Assembly: GCA_003228195.2 (NCBI GenBank)
Contig: QGNO01000008.1
Coordinates: 1 to 58,359, forward strand
Reading direction: 5' to 3'
DNA length: 58,359 bases
Source: Chloroflexota bacterium
GTDB taxonomy: Bacteria > Chloroflexota > Dehalococcoidia > Lucifugimonadales > QGNO01
Positions 1 to 8,253 of the stretch are shown piece after piece. Every line of letters begins with the position of its first letter. Positions within the stretch are counted from its first letter, which is position 1. Under the pieces are notes generated by a model. The model had not been told where the DNA came from, searched no databases, and was given only the letters and a program-made list of their open reading frames with translations. A program made the translations under genes and the position numbers.

Positions 1-60
1 AATCACGACCCCAAAGTTCGGTTTCCAAACAAATTACTGTAAAAACTACTGTAACCACCA

Positions 61-95
61 AAAGGGAAAGCCCTCCGAACCATTGCCAGAGGGCT
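61..95 (-). terminator. Probable terminator after tRNA-Pro
   Basis: A 7-bp inverted repeat (69-75 pairing with 89-95, 13-nt loop) lies just downstream of the tRNA when read on the minus strand. It is followed by a broken T-rich tract (positions 68 to 58). The T tract is interrupted by C residues, so the call rests mainly on position and stem. Confidence 0.45.
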
Positions 96-113
96 GATTT
101 GTGCCTAATAAAC

Positions 114-190
114 TGGTCGGGGCGAATGGATTTGAACCATCGACCCCCTGCACCCCATGCAGGTGCGCTACCAGGCTGCGCTACGCCCCG
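114..190 (-). tRNA. tRNA-Pro (anticodon GGG)
   Basis: The minus strand folds into a full cloverleaf. The 7-bp acceptor stem pairs 184-190 with 118-124, the discriminator base is A, and the CCA end is encoded at 114-116. The D-arm, a CCTGC/GCAGG anticodon stem and a TTCAAAT T-loop are all present. The seven-base anticodon loop reads ATGGGGT, giving anticodon GGG for the proline codon CCC. It is transcribed away from prfB. Confidence 0.95.
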
Positions 191-247
191 ACCTAAAATT
201 AGCATATCATGGCACCATACCCTCATCAAGAATGATTAGCTCTCACA

Positions 248-277
248 TTGAGTTGAGTGCTGTTCAATTGTTATTAT
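248..277 (+). promoter_or_regulatory. Candidate sigma-70 promoter for prfB
   Basis: TTGAGT at 248-253 and TATTAT at 272-277 are separated by 18 bp, and the start codon follows 46 bp downstream. The call is from consensus match and position only. Confidence 0.4.
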
Positions 278-322
278 GTAAAGGTATAAGGCAATAAGCA
301 CCTCTATAATAGGTCGGTAATC

Positions 323-1427
323 ATGCAAGAATTAAGCAACGGTACTCAGCGGTTAGTAGAAAGGATTTCGCACATAATGGTGCGTCTTTGACTTAGAAGC
401 GAAACGTAAAGACGCAACTATATTAGAGAAGCGATCTCTTGCACCTGACTTCTGGAACAATCCACAACAGGCACAAAAAGATATGCGACTTCTGGCCGAA
501 GTACGCGACACCATAGATACTTGGGAAAGCTTGAAGGCAAAAAGTAGTTCACTTCTGGGACTTATTCAGCTCGCTCAGGAAGAAAATGACGGCTCGCTAG
601 AAAGCTCGGTACGGGATGAATTAAGCAGCCTCCAAACTGAGCTGGGGAAGCTTGAGTTCGACCTGGTATTTTCCGGTGAATATGATAATCGATCCGCTAT
701 TTTAACTGTGCACGCCGGAGCTGGGGGAACTGAATCTCAAGATTGGGCGCAAATGCTTCTACGAATGTATTTGCGCTGGGCTGAGCGAAAAGGGTACAAG
801 TCCAGAATTCTTGACTCTTCTCCTGGTGATGAAGCAGGTATCAAAAGCGCTATGGTCGAGATCGAAGGGCGGCTGGCATACGGCTACGCCAAGACAGAAC
901 ACGGCGTACACAGACTCGTTAGAATATCCCCTTTCGACTCGTCCAAATCACGCCATACCTCATTTGCTCTCATAGAAGTCTTACCTGAGGCTGACGAGGA
1001 CATCACCATCACAATAAATTCCGATGACCTACGAATAGACACATTTGGTGCTGGAGGCCACGGAGGACAAAACGTACAGAAAAACTCAACAGCGGTGCGA
1101 ATCACTCATTTGCCAACTAATATAGTTGTCACTTGTCAAAACGAGCGGTCTCTTACACAAAATAAGGAGACAGCAATGAAAGTACTGCGGGCCAGATTAA
1201 TGGACCTGGAAATCAATAAGCAAGCGGAAGAAAAAGCCAGGCTAAAGGGAGAGCGTATATCCGCAGAGTGGGGCAACCAGATAAGAAGTTACGTACTGCA
1301 TCCTTACAAACTGGTTAAGGATCACCGTACCGGCCACGAATCAAAAGACCCAAACGCAGTTCTGGACGGAGAACTGGATGAACTAATCGAAGCTTTTCTG
1401 CTTTCGACTGTTGGGGACAATAAGTAA
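323..1427 (+). CDS. prfB: Peptide chain release factor 2, with programmed +1 frameshift
   Basis: Terminates translation at UGA and UAA codons by triggering peptidyl-tRNA hydrolysis in the ribosome. The gene is read in two frames. An ATG at 323 opens 22 codons ending CTT-TGA at 386-391, and after a +1 slip reading continues GAC-TTA from 390 to the stop at 1427. The joined product is 367 aa, close to E. coli RF2 (365 aa), and the residues restored across the slip (D-L-E-A-K, then P-D-F-W-N) match the conserved RF2 N-terminus. The SPF codon-recognition tripeptide falls near residues 202-204 and the catalytic GGQ near 247-249, the positions expected for the family. A gene model starting at 483 would lose 53 residues. 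The slip makes synthesis autoregulated: when RF2 is scarce, ribosomes pause at TGA and shift frame. Confidence 0.95.
379..392 (+). promoter_or_regulatory. prfB programmed +1 frameshift site
   Basis: The slippery heptamer CTTTGAC at 386-392 is the universal prfB shift site. A GGTG at 379-382, three bases upstream of CTT, could pair with CACC in the 16S anti-Shine-Dalgarno. It occupies the place of the stronger AGGGGG element in E. coli, so the stimulator looks weaker here. Confidence 0.85.
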
Positions 1428-1473
1428 TGATAACAGATCACGGCTGAACCGAAGGTCGCCAGATCACAGATAC

Positions 1474-1920
1474 CTAAGATAAATTCTCGCGAGGCCTTAC
1501 TTCATCTCGCAATTGTGCCAAATGTTCATCATAGTGTCTCGCTATACGAGTAAGCATATCCATAACACGAATCGTGTTCTTCCCAAAGGTTCCAGTACGA
1601 CCCAGCTGTTCGGAAGTAAGTTCAGAGGCAATAGCAATGTGTGAATCAATCTCGCCAAGTAAAGCCTCACATCGCCGTTTCCATGAAGCATTAGCATCGT
1701 AAGGCCCCGCGAGGTGAGGATTGTCCTCACTCAGTAGTCGATCCACCATACCGCTATAACTACCTATAACATGGTTCAGTAGATCAGTTATGGACCACTC
1801 TGAGCCGCGATATGCAGTATCAGCATCCACATCCGAAACACACCTGTGATACTCAGCCTTAGCTGTATTTAGTTGCGCAAGCAGTTCTTGCCGTTCCGAT
1901 TCAATCGAACTATTAACCAT
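1474..1920 (-). CDS. DinB/YfiT-like four-helix protein
   Basis: A 148-aa soluble protein with the DinB / mycothiol-dependent maleylpyruvate isomerase N-domain layout. An early helix ends in a Trp-Ser-Ile-x-Asp-Leu-Leu-x-His motif (residues about 42-50), and a C-terminal His-Tyr-Asp-x-His stretch (about 128-133) lies in the last helix. In this superfamily such histidines usually form a metal site, and members often act as thiol-dependent transferases. The substrate cannot be told from sequence. The start is supported by AGGAGG six bases before the ATG. It stands alone, convergent with prfB. Confidence 0.7.
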   Translation of the reverse strand: MVNSSIESERQELLAQLNTAKAEYHRCVSDVDADTAYRGSEWSITDLLNHVIGSYSGMVDRLLSEDNPHLAGPYDANASWKRRCEALLGEIDSHIAIASELTSEQLGRTGTFGKNTIRVMDMLTRIARHYDEHLAQLRDEVRPRENLS

Positions 1921-1982
1921 ATATGCCTCCTAAATAAATACCTTATTCCCAATTATACTTCAATATTTATGACCAGAGGTGA

Positions 1983-2840
1983 CTAAATTTCTCCGGAAAA
2001 TTCTTTGTACAGTCGACTAACCGCTATGCTGAACATATCTCCATCCGACCAAGATTCAAAACCAGAAACACTAATGTCTGACATAGCTTGGGTGGCATCA
2101 ACATTCGCATCATAACACTTGCGCGTTTCGTCTCTTAGCCCGGTGAGAAACTGGAGCTCTGTTTGTGCCATAGACTTATCACCTATCGTTCCGTGGCCTG
2201 GCACTATAGTCTCTATATCTAACTTATCAATGTTTTCTATAACGTTGACCCAACTGGCTGGAAATCCATCTTCGGAATATGGCGCTCCAGACCCCTCAGT
2301 TACTACATCACCAGAATATATAGCTTTATCATCAGGAAGGTAAACCACGATGTCGCCGGATGTGTGAGCTTTTCCAAAATAGTAAAGTTCAACTCTTTTA
2401 TTACCTAAATATAGCGTCATGTTTTCGTTGTGAAAGATGACATCGGGTGGAGTTGGTCTGGCATTACGGTGCTCTGCAGCTTGGGCAGGGTCATTCTCAT
2501 CATATCGGGTAGCAAATCGATTGACGGAGTAGTCCCAGCGTTCAATCATTTCATCTCGACATAAGGCGTGACCAATCACGTTAACTGGCAAATAGTACTC
2601 GTTTCCCAAGGAGTGATCTCCATGAAAATGCGTACATATCAAACTACGTATCGGCTTTGAAGTTACCTTCTTCACTTCCGTTTTAACCATATGGGCAAGC
2701 TTCTTGGTTTCCAGCCCTTCCACCACTATCACTCCCTCGTCTCCAACTATGAATCCACTGTTGGTAGCTCCTCCTTCGTGAACGATTCCATAAGCATCTT
2801 TGCCAATCTCCAGAATTCCACTCTTACCTACTAAACTCAT
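1983..2840 (-). CDS. Metallo-beta-lactamase-fold hydrolase
   Basis: Predicted binuclear-zinc hydrolase of about 285 aa. The Thr-His-Phe-His-Gly-Asp-His motif near residues 70-76 supplies the first metal ligands. A later Ser-Gly-Asp-Val-Val segment supplies the bridging Asp, and a Pro-Gly-His-Gly segment the last His. I chose the ATG at 2840 because GGGAGG sits seven bases before it; an in-frame TTG at 2855 lies inside that ribosome binding site. It follows the Rieske gene by 27 bp, so the two are probably co-transcribed. The sequence resembles MBL enzymes of the quinoprotein-relay/SoxH type more than beta-lactamases, but the substrate is unknown. Confidence 0.8.
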   Translation of the reverse strand: MSLVGKSGILEIGKDAYGIVHEGGATNSGFIVGDEGVIVVEGLETKKLAHMVKTEVKKVTSKPIRSLICTHFHGDHSLGNEYYLPVNVIGHALCRDEMIERWDYSVNRFATRYDENDPAQAAEHRNARPTPPDVIFHNENMTLYLGNKRVELYYFGKAHTSGDIVVYLPDDKAIYSGDVVTEGSGAPYSEDGFPASWVNVIENIDKLDIETIVPGHGTIGDKSMAQTELQFLTGLRDETRKCYDANVDATQAMSDISVSGFESWSDGDMFSIAVSRLYKEFSGEI

Positions 2841-2867
2841 GTCTAAACCTCCCAAAATAATCTAGGT

Positions 2868-3179
2868 TCATTCCAGGGTTACGATCACATCTTTTCCATC
2901 AATACGGACAGGATAAGATTCGATCGATTCCATCGCTGGGCCACTAATTGCAGCACCAGTTTTCACATCAAAAACAGCAATGTGGCAAGGGCACTCCACT
3001 AAATTACCCTCTAAGCCACCTCCGTAAAGACTACATCCAGCATGGGTGCAAACACCATTTACGGCAAATATCTCCCCGTCAACGTTCGCCAGCAATATCT
3101 GCTCACTTTTGACTTCCACCATAATCATCTGTCCAGGCTCAACATCACCAACTTCAGCTACTTTGAATCCATCAGTCAT
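2868..3179 (-). CDS. Rieske [2Fe-2S] ferredoxin-like protein
   Basis: A 103-aa protein made almost entirely of one Rieske domain. The first ligand pair is Cys44-Thr-His46 and the second is Cys63-Pro-Cys-His66, the spacing of soluble ferredoxins that feed ring-hydroxylating oxygenases or nitrite-reductase small subunits. It has no membrane anchor or signal peptide, so it should be cytoplasmic. It lies 27 bp upstream of the MBL hydrolase on the same strand. No oxygenase large subunit or ferredoxin reductase is nearby, so its electron partner is unknown. Confidence 0.85.
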   Translation of the reverse strand: MTDGFKVAEVGDVEPGQMIMVEVKSEQILLANVDGEIFAVNGVCTHAGCSLYGGGLEGNLVECPCHIAVFDVKTGAAISGPAMESIESYPVRIDGKDVIVTLE

Positions 3180-3272
3180 TATTAATACCCCTATGTCAAT
3201 TATCTCTGACCCAAAACAATATCAGAACTTTGGGCATGGTACTAGCTAATAAATACAGCCACTATTAAAAAT

Positions 3273-3920
3273 TTAATAAGAGAACTTTGCAACCCATACA
3301 ATAGCGTCTAACACTAAGCAGTGGAAACATATGTAAATCAAACCAGCCAATGCCAGGTATTTATAGGCAAGGGATCCCGTAACTTCGGCACCATACAAAT
3401 TCACAATCATCAAGATTAATGAAATTGCGGTAACCCAAAGAGATCCCACCGCAACTACCCACCAGAAAGTATCATGAGATCTAATAAATGCAATTGTTGA
3501 TGGCATCCACACTGAAGCTCCAGCAAGGAATAAGGCGCACAAAAATATCATAGTGTTAGGCCCAGCCAGGAAAGATGGGATACCCTCTGCAAGCGAAGGG
3601 ACTCCTAACTTAGATACTATCAAGTAAAAAAACGTGGTGTACCCAACCGCAGCAATCAACATGGAAGTCGTAAACACTACTCTCCAACCACCTTCTATGC
3701 CCCCCCATAAAGACTCCATTTGACCTGGGAAAAGATACAGGAATATTGCATATCCTCCAACCACCATAGCTCCGCCTATAACATTGATCAGCGTAAATAT
3801 CTGAATGTTCGACAAGCTTATGCCTCCGCTAAAACTTCTGAAATTAAAGAGTTTTTTTATAGACCCAAATACTACTACAAATACTTCGAAGTTTAGAAAC
3901 GCTGTTGTCAGAAGCAACAT
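3273..3920 (-). CDS. Polytopic membrane protein of unknown function
   Basis: Not recognised. The 215-aa product is strongly hydrophobic, with about six predicted membrane helices (roughly 1-20, 41-65, 79-102, 121-145, 152-174 and 185-208) and short polar loops. Tryptophan and aromatic residues are frequent at helix ends. It shares its strand with the Rieske-MBL pair but lies 93 bp upstream of it, so co-transcription is possible but unproven. The ATG at 3920 lacks a strong ribosome binding site, so the true start may be internal. Confidence 0.55.
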   Translation of the reverse strand: MLLLTTAFLNFEVFVVVFGSIKKLFNFRSFSGGISLSNIQIFTLINVIGGAMVVGGYAIFLYLFPGQMESLWGGIEGGWRVVFTTSMLIAAVGYTTFFYLIVSKLGVPSLAEGIPSFLAGPNTMIFLCALFLAGASVWMPSTIAFIRSHDTFWWVVAVGSLWVTAISLILMIVNLYGAEVTGSLAYKYLALAGLIYICFHCLVLDAIVWVAKFSY

Positions 3921-3973
3921 GATCCGTTTATGAATCTTGCTTGTCGCTCTTTAATACCCTAATGTAATCATGT

Positions 3974-5254
3974 ATGCAAAGACTACCTACCGTCCCCATC
4001 CCCATACCTTCTCGATTATATTACGGGTGGGTAATTGTAGCCGCCGGGCTAACCATTAACATGGCTACTGCACCGCTAAACCCAGTTGTGTTCTCCTTTT
4101 TCTTAGTGCCTATGAGCGCTTCAACAGGCTGGAGTTTGGGATCTCTGTCATTAGCACTCACGTTTCGCTTAGTCCTTAGCGGATTAACTGCCCCCCTTAT
4201 TGGAACAACGATCGACAAGTTCGGGCCAAGGTGGCTCGGGATATTGGCCGGCTTTGTCGCTGGCGGCAGTTTAGTCGGACTATTCTTCACACACCAAATC
4301 TGGCTCCTATACCTACTATTCGCAATATCCGGATGTGTAGGACTCGGAGGAGGGCCTGGAGGTAATCTCTTAACGCTAGTACCAGTGGCTAAGTGGTTCA
4401 TCCGACAACGAGGAAGGGCTACTTCCATAGCTACTACTGGAATGGCTGTCGGAACCGTTCTCGCGATACCAGCTACACAATGGATGATTCAGAATTTTGG
4501 CTGGAGGGAGGCCTGGGTTGCTTTAGGTGTATTGATGGCCCTAATAATTGTCCCTCTCAGTTTTCTCCTCTTGAGGGGATCTCCATCAGATCTCGGCCTG
4601 GAGATTATGGAGTCAAAAGATGAGAAAGCAAAATCCCCCACCTTTTTAGAGGACAATTGGACAGCGAAAGAGGCTCTTAGGCATCCTGTCTCGTGGCTAA
4701 TACTCACCGCCTACTCCGTTGGAGGTTTCGCCCTAACAGGCGTACTGCTTCACAGGGTAGCCTATTGGGAAAGTTTAGGCATATCGCCAGCGCTAGTGGC
4801 GTTTGGCACAGCCCTTGACCCTCTAACTTTTATGTTCTCGGTTGTGCTATTCGGAATTATCGGCGAAAGAGTCAAGCTGCAATATCTCGGTCTATATGGC
4901 GGCTTAGTTTTCTCCCTTTCGATGGTTGCAATAATCACATCAACAGGCCAAATCTACTCGATAATAGTCCACAACATTGTTTGGGCTGCAGGAGGTGGCG
5001 CATATATCACAACAAACAATCTAATATGGCCTAACTACTTCGGCCGCAAGTTTCTAGGAACTCTCCGAGGTATTGTATTTCCGATACAGGTTGTCGCAAC
5101 TGGTCTAGGCCCTCCGGTTTACGGCTTCCTCCTAGATTCAGGCGTTGCCCCGAAGACGCTTTGGGTAATTTCTGCCTTCCTTTTTATTATTGCTGGTTTA
5201 CTATTATTCTTAGCGGCGCCACCAAAACGTAGGATATCGACTATAGAAAAATAA
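3974..5254 (+). CDS. MFS transporter, OFA/monocarboxylate-carrier-like
   Basis: A 426-aa, 12-helix major facilitator protein. The N-terminal Tyr-Tyr-Gly-Trp-Val-Ile-Val-Ala segment before helix 1 and the Asp-Lys-Phe-Gly-Pro-Arg loop between helices 2 and 3 are typical of the oxalate/formate antiporter and monocarboxylate branch. A central hydrophilic loop divides the two six-helix halves. It probably carries a small organic acid in symport or exchange. The SDR gene starts 28 bp downstream on the same strand, suggesting an uptake-plus-oxidation pair. It is one of four carriers of this subfamily in the window and is the most divergent of them by eye. Confidence 0.82.
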   Translation: MQRLPTVPIPIPSRLYYGWVIVAAGLTINMATAPLNPVVFSFFLVPMSASTGWSLGSLSLALTFRLVLSGLTAPLIGTTIDKFGPRWLGILAGFVAGGSLVGLFFTHQIWLLYLLFAISGCVGLGGGPGGNLLTLVPVAKWFIRQRGRATSIATTGMAVGTVLAIPATQWMIQNFGWREAWVALGVLMALIIVPLSFLLLRGSPSDLGLEIMESKDEKAKSPTFLEDNWTAKEALRHPVSWLILTAYSVGGFALTGVLLHRVAYWESLGISPALVAFGTALDPLTFMFSVVLFGIIGERVKLQYLGLYGGLVFSLSMVAIITSTGQIYSIIVHNIVWAAGGGAYITTNNLIWPNYFGRKFLGTLRGIVFPIQVVATGLGPPVYGFLLDSGVAPKTLWVISAFLFIIAGLLLFLAAPPKRRISTIEK

Positions 5255-5282
5255 TGGACATCTGACTAATAGGAGGTTATTT

Positions 5283-6053
5283 ATGGACCTAGATGGCAAA
5301 GTCGCCGTAGTAACAGGCGGTGCATCAGGTATAGGAAGGGCTATCGCGACTGCATTGGCGATAAGAGGCGCTACCATAGCAATAGCTGACGTAGACCAAA
5401 GTCTAGCTATGGAAACCTCTCAAGCACTTGAAGCTGAAGATTACGTCACCGGCATTTTTATGTGTGATGTTTCGGATAAGGCGCAAGTGGAACGTTTATT
5501 CAACGGTGTCGTAACCACTTACGGACATGTGGACATCCTAGTGAACAATGCCGGCAAGGGCCACAACAGCAAAGTCATAGATTTAACAGAACAGGAATGG
5601 GATGCCGTATTAGCAGTTAACTTAAAGGGGGCGTTTTTGTGCTCGCAAGCTGCTGCAAAAAAAATGATGGAACAGGGAAAGGGTGGAAGAATAATAAACA
5701 TCACATCGACGGCAGGTGAGAATGCAAGGGTCAACAGCGCAGCTTACTCTGCCTCAAAGGCGGGATTGATACAATTCACTCGAACCCTTGCTATGGAACT
5801 CGGCGCGGATGGCATAACAGTCAATGCTGTTGGCCCTGGACTGACCCTGCATGAATCACCAATATGGACACCACCCAGTAAAGCATACCAAAAGGCTTTT
5901 ATCGAACAAACCCCAATAGGGAGAACTGGAACTCCTCAAGATGTAGCACAAGCAGTCACATTTCTTGCCTCTGATGAAGCAGCATACATCACAGGGCAGA
6001 CAATTTTCGTCGACGGCGGATACTCATCTGGAAAGTTTTCCGTAAGAGACTAG
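5283..6053 (+). CDS. Short-chain dehydrogenase/reductase (classical SDR)
   Basis: A 256-aa NAD(P)-dependent oxidoreductase. The Thr-Gly-Gly-Ala-Ser-Gly-Ile-Gly coenzyme motif lies at about residues 11-18, with Asn-Asn-Ala-Gly near 89. The catalytic Ser is in an Asn-Ile-Thr-Ser-Thr stretch and the Tyr-Ser-Ala-Ser-Lys catalytic motif is near 156-160. An Asp ending beta-strand 2 (in IADVD) favours NAD over NADP. A strong AGGAGG precedes the start. It probably oxidises an alcohol supplied by the upstream MFS carrier. The substrate cannot be read from sequence. Confidence 0.85.
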   Translation: MDLDGKVAVVTGGASGIGRAIATALAIRGATIAIADVDQSLAMETSQALEAEDYVTGIFMCDVSDKAQVERLFNGVVTTYGHVDILVNNAGKGHNSKVIDLTEQEWDAVLAVNLKGAFLCSQAAAKKMMEQGKGGRIINITSTAGENARVNSAAYSASKAGLIQFTRTLAMELGADGITVNAVGPGLTLHESPIWTPPSKAYQKAFIEQTPIGRTGTPQDVAQAVTFLASDEAAYITGQTIFVDGGYSSGKFSVRD

Positions 6054-6117
6054 ATCATTGCATTGTTAACTTGAAGGGATTTGTTTTCGGTAAACTCACA
6101 ATATTTGAGGACTTCAT

Positions 6118-6720
6118 ATGTTCCAATTGGAAGAAACAAACCTAAAGCCAGATCCGTTCGATCAATTCGATTTATTGTACAAATACGCACAAAATGAGGG
6201 TCAGGAGTCTCCAGAGGCGATGGCTTTGGCAACATCCACGAAGGATGGTTCGCCATCTACGCGATTCGTACTATTAAACGGCGTGTCCGACGGCTGCTTT
6301 ATTTTCTTTACCAACTACGACAGTAAAAAAGGCGATGATCTGAAAGAAAATCCAAAGGCTGCCCTAGCTATTTACTGGCCAAAGGTTAACCTGCAAATCA
6401 GAGCTGAGGGAAATGTGGCATTATTATCCGCGGATCAGTCAAACTCCTACTTTAGTTTAAGGAATAGGGAAAGCCAAATTAGCGCTTGGGCCTCTCAGCA
6501 AAGCAAAATAGTGCCCAACAGAAGCTATCTCGAACAAAAATGGAAGGAGTTTGACAGTAAATTTGAGCAGTCCGTCCCAAGGCCGCCGAACTGGGGCGGC
6601 TTCATGCTAGAGGCAAAAGTCATTGAATTTTGGCGATCTAGAGAGCATCGTCTTCATGATCGAATCAGATATACTCTCCAAAATAAGGGCCATTGGTGCA
6701 TTCAACGTCTGAGCCCATGA
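6118..6720 (+). CDS. pdxH: Pyridoxamine 5'-phosphate oxidase
   Basis: An FMN-dependent oxidase that converts pyridoxamine 5'-phosphate or pyridoxine 5'-phosphate to pyridoxal 5'-phosphate, the last step of PLP synthesis and salvage. The 200-aa product has the N-terminal split-barrel flavin site (Ser-Thr-Arg-Phe-Val-Leu-Leu, then Phe-Phe-Thr-Asn-Tyr with Ser-x-Lys). It also has the PdxH-type C-terminus: Trp-Gly-Gly-Phe, a Phe-Trp-x-x-Arg-Glu-His-Arg-Leu-His-Asp-Arg segment, and a final Arg-Leu-Ser-Pro. The length is near the family norm of about 200-220 aa. The stop TGA overlaps the likely ribosome binding site of the PAC2 gene, and the two genes are in the same reading frame. Confidence 0.92.
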   Translation: MFQLEETNLKPDPFDQFDLLYKYAQNEGQESPEAMALATSTKDGSPSTRFVLLNGVSDGCFIFFTNYDSKKGDDLKENPKAALAIYWPKVNLQIRAEGNVALLSADQSNSYFSLRNRESQISAWASQQSKIVPNRSYLEQKWKEFDSKFEQSVPRPPNWGGFMLEAKVIEFWRSREHRLHDRIRYTLQNKGHWCIQRLSP

Positions 6721-6729
6721 GGTGAAATT

Positions 6730-7608
6730 ATTCGGGTAGGTAGCTTCGAAATTAATGAGCCATTGCCGTCACTGTACCAACCACACGTGATAGCCTCTTT
6801 AGCGCCATGGGTAGATGTTGGAAATTCGGCTTCCATCGCCCTAGACCGACTCGAGGACCACATGGATGCACGTAACTTGACCACACTTGGCAATCCAGGT
6901 CGCTTCTTCGATTTTACCAGATATCGACCTACCATCTACTCAGTTGATGGAGAGAGAGAGACTTCCATTCCGAATCTTGAAGTAAGTTACGGCAAAGGTC
7001 CTTCAGATACAGATTTCGTATTGATGCGTATGCTAGAGCCACATTTCAACACTGAAGAATACATTGACTCAATAGTGGAGCTCATGGTGTTCCTTGGCGT
7101 TACTCGTTTTTGTCGAATTGGAGGGATGTGGTCAGATGTCCCTCACACAAGGCCTCTTCCGGTGATCGCGACTATCAACGGTCAGGACACTGGCCTTCCG
7201 GGAACACTGCCAAGACAACAAAGTCAGTATTCCGGCCCCACATCTATAATGAATCTGGTTGGGACGAAAGCGTCAGAAAAAGGAATAGAGGAAGCTAACA
7301 TCTTGGTAAGGATCCCCTCAATCGCTAGACTAGAGGAAGATTACACAAGTGCTTCCAGGCTTCTGATTACTTTGTGCCATCAATACGGCTTCTCTAACGA
7401 GCTTGCGGATAATACCGAGGGCGAGCTTCAATACGAAGAGGTATCTAGGCAGATTGATCAAGACCCAGAATTAAGGCACTACTTGACCGAATTGGAGCAA
7501 ACTTACGATTCCTGGATAAAATCGGATAATGCTAGCCCACTGGGTCCTCCGCATTCATTTTCTTCAGGCTTAGAGCACCTACTAGACGATTTCGAAGACC
7601 TTTTGTAA
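6730..7608 (+). CDS. PAC2 family protein
   Basis: Belongs to the PAC2 (proteasome-assembly-chaperone-2-like) superfamily, widespread in archaea, actinobacteria and Chloroflexota and of unsettled bacterial function. Visible signs are the N-terminal Pro-His-Val-Ile-Ala-Ser-Leu followed by Trp-Val-Asp-Val-Gly, a central Gly-Val-Thr-Arg segment before a Gly-Gly-Met loop, and a Gly-rich start to the second half. Homology appears to extend upstream of the first conventional start (TTG at 6763). No ATG or GTG exists in frame after the pdxH stop, but an ATT at 6730 lies five bases after a GAGGTG at 6719-6724. I propose that ATT as the start, which gives 292 aa; TTG 6763 gives 281 aa. The family assignment is firm and the start is not. 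Confidence 0.75.
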   Translation: MRVGSFEINEPLPSLYQPHVIASLAPWVDVGNSASIALDRLEDHMDARNLTTLGNPGRFFDFTRYRPTIYSVDGERETSIPNLEVSYGKGPSDTDFVLMRMLEPHFNTEEYIDSIVELMVFLGVTRFCRIGGMWSDVPHTRPLPVIATINGQDTGLPGTLPRQQSQYSGPTSIMNLVGTKASEKGIEEANILVRIPSIARLEEDYTSASRLLITLCHQYGFSNELADNTEGELQYEEVSRQIDQDPELRHYLTELEQTYDSWIKSDNASPLGPPHSFSSGLEHLLDDFEDLL

Positions 7609-7619
7609 GAAACGCGGCG

Positions 7620-8135
7620 TTAATCAGATTCTAAATCATTATCTTTGTAGATCTTAGCCCGTTTCGCGTAGTTTATAGCTCGAGTTCTAATTAACTCTTC
7701 ATGCCTTTCTTCAATCTCGCTTCTTGGCCTTGCAGGAACCCCAGTCACTACAGTGCGTGCAGGAATTTTCATTCCATCTAGTACTACGGCTCCGGAACCA
7801 ACGATTGAAAGTTCACCAACCTCTACCCCTTCGTTTACCGTAGCTCCATTTCCAACTAGGCAATTATCTGCCAAATAACGCCCGTGCCACAAAACATTAT
7901 GACCTATTGTTACTCCACTGCCGATCGTAGCACTCGAGTCAGAATGGATCACACTGTTATCTTGTATATTAGTGTTACTGCCCACTACGATCTTCCCATT
8001 GTCTGCACGAATAACGGCGCCAGGCCACACGCTTGAATTTTCACCAATTTCCACATCTCCTACTACATAAGCTGTCTCACTAATAAAAGCCGTCGAATGC
8101 ACTTTAGGTGATTTACCTTCCAAGCTTCGTATCAT
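7620..8135 (-). CDS. Gamma-carbonic-anhydrase-like hexapeptide-repeat protein
   Basis: A left-handed beta-helix protein of 171 aa built from hexapeptide repeats over residues about 10-135, followed by a C-terminal helix. His residues in the Asn-Ser-Val-Ile-His, Thr-Ile-Gly-His-Asn and Leu-Trp-His-Gly segments match the three zinc-binding histidines of gamma-class carbonic anhydrases (CaiE/PaaY/YrdA group). Many members of this group have no proven anhydrase activity. A GGGAGG ribosome binding site precedes the ATG. It ends 11 bp from the convergent PAC2 gene and lies downstream of gatA. Confidence 0.85.
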   Translation of the reverse strand: MIRSLEGKSPKVHSTAFISETAYVVGDVEIGENSSVWPGAVIRADNGKIVVGSNTNIQDNSVIHSDSSATIGSGVTIGHNVLWHGRYLADNCLVGNGATVNEGVEVGELSIVGSGAVVLDGMKIPARTVVTGVPARPRSEIEERHEELIRTRAINYAKRAKIYKDNDLESD

Positions 8136-8253
8136 CGTTACCTCCCAGAAAATAGTTACGGTAAATTAATAATAGACTATGGCTTCTGAGTAAACCCTAA
8201 TCAGCCATTAATTTCTACAAAGGAATATATCTGGCCTGCTAAGATCACGTCTT

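Noticed and set aside
6718-6720. TGA between pdxH and PAC2 as a recoded selenocysteine or readthrough codon
   Set aside because: PdxH normally ends at Arg-Leu-x-Pro, exactly where this TGA lies, and no SECIS-like hairpin is evident. A separate start for PAC2 is simpler.
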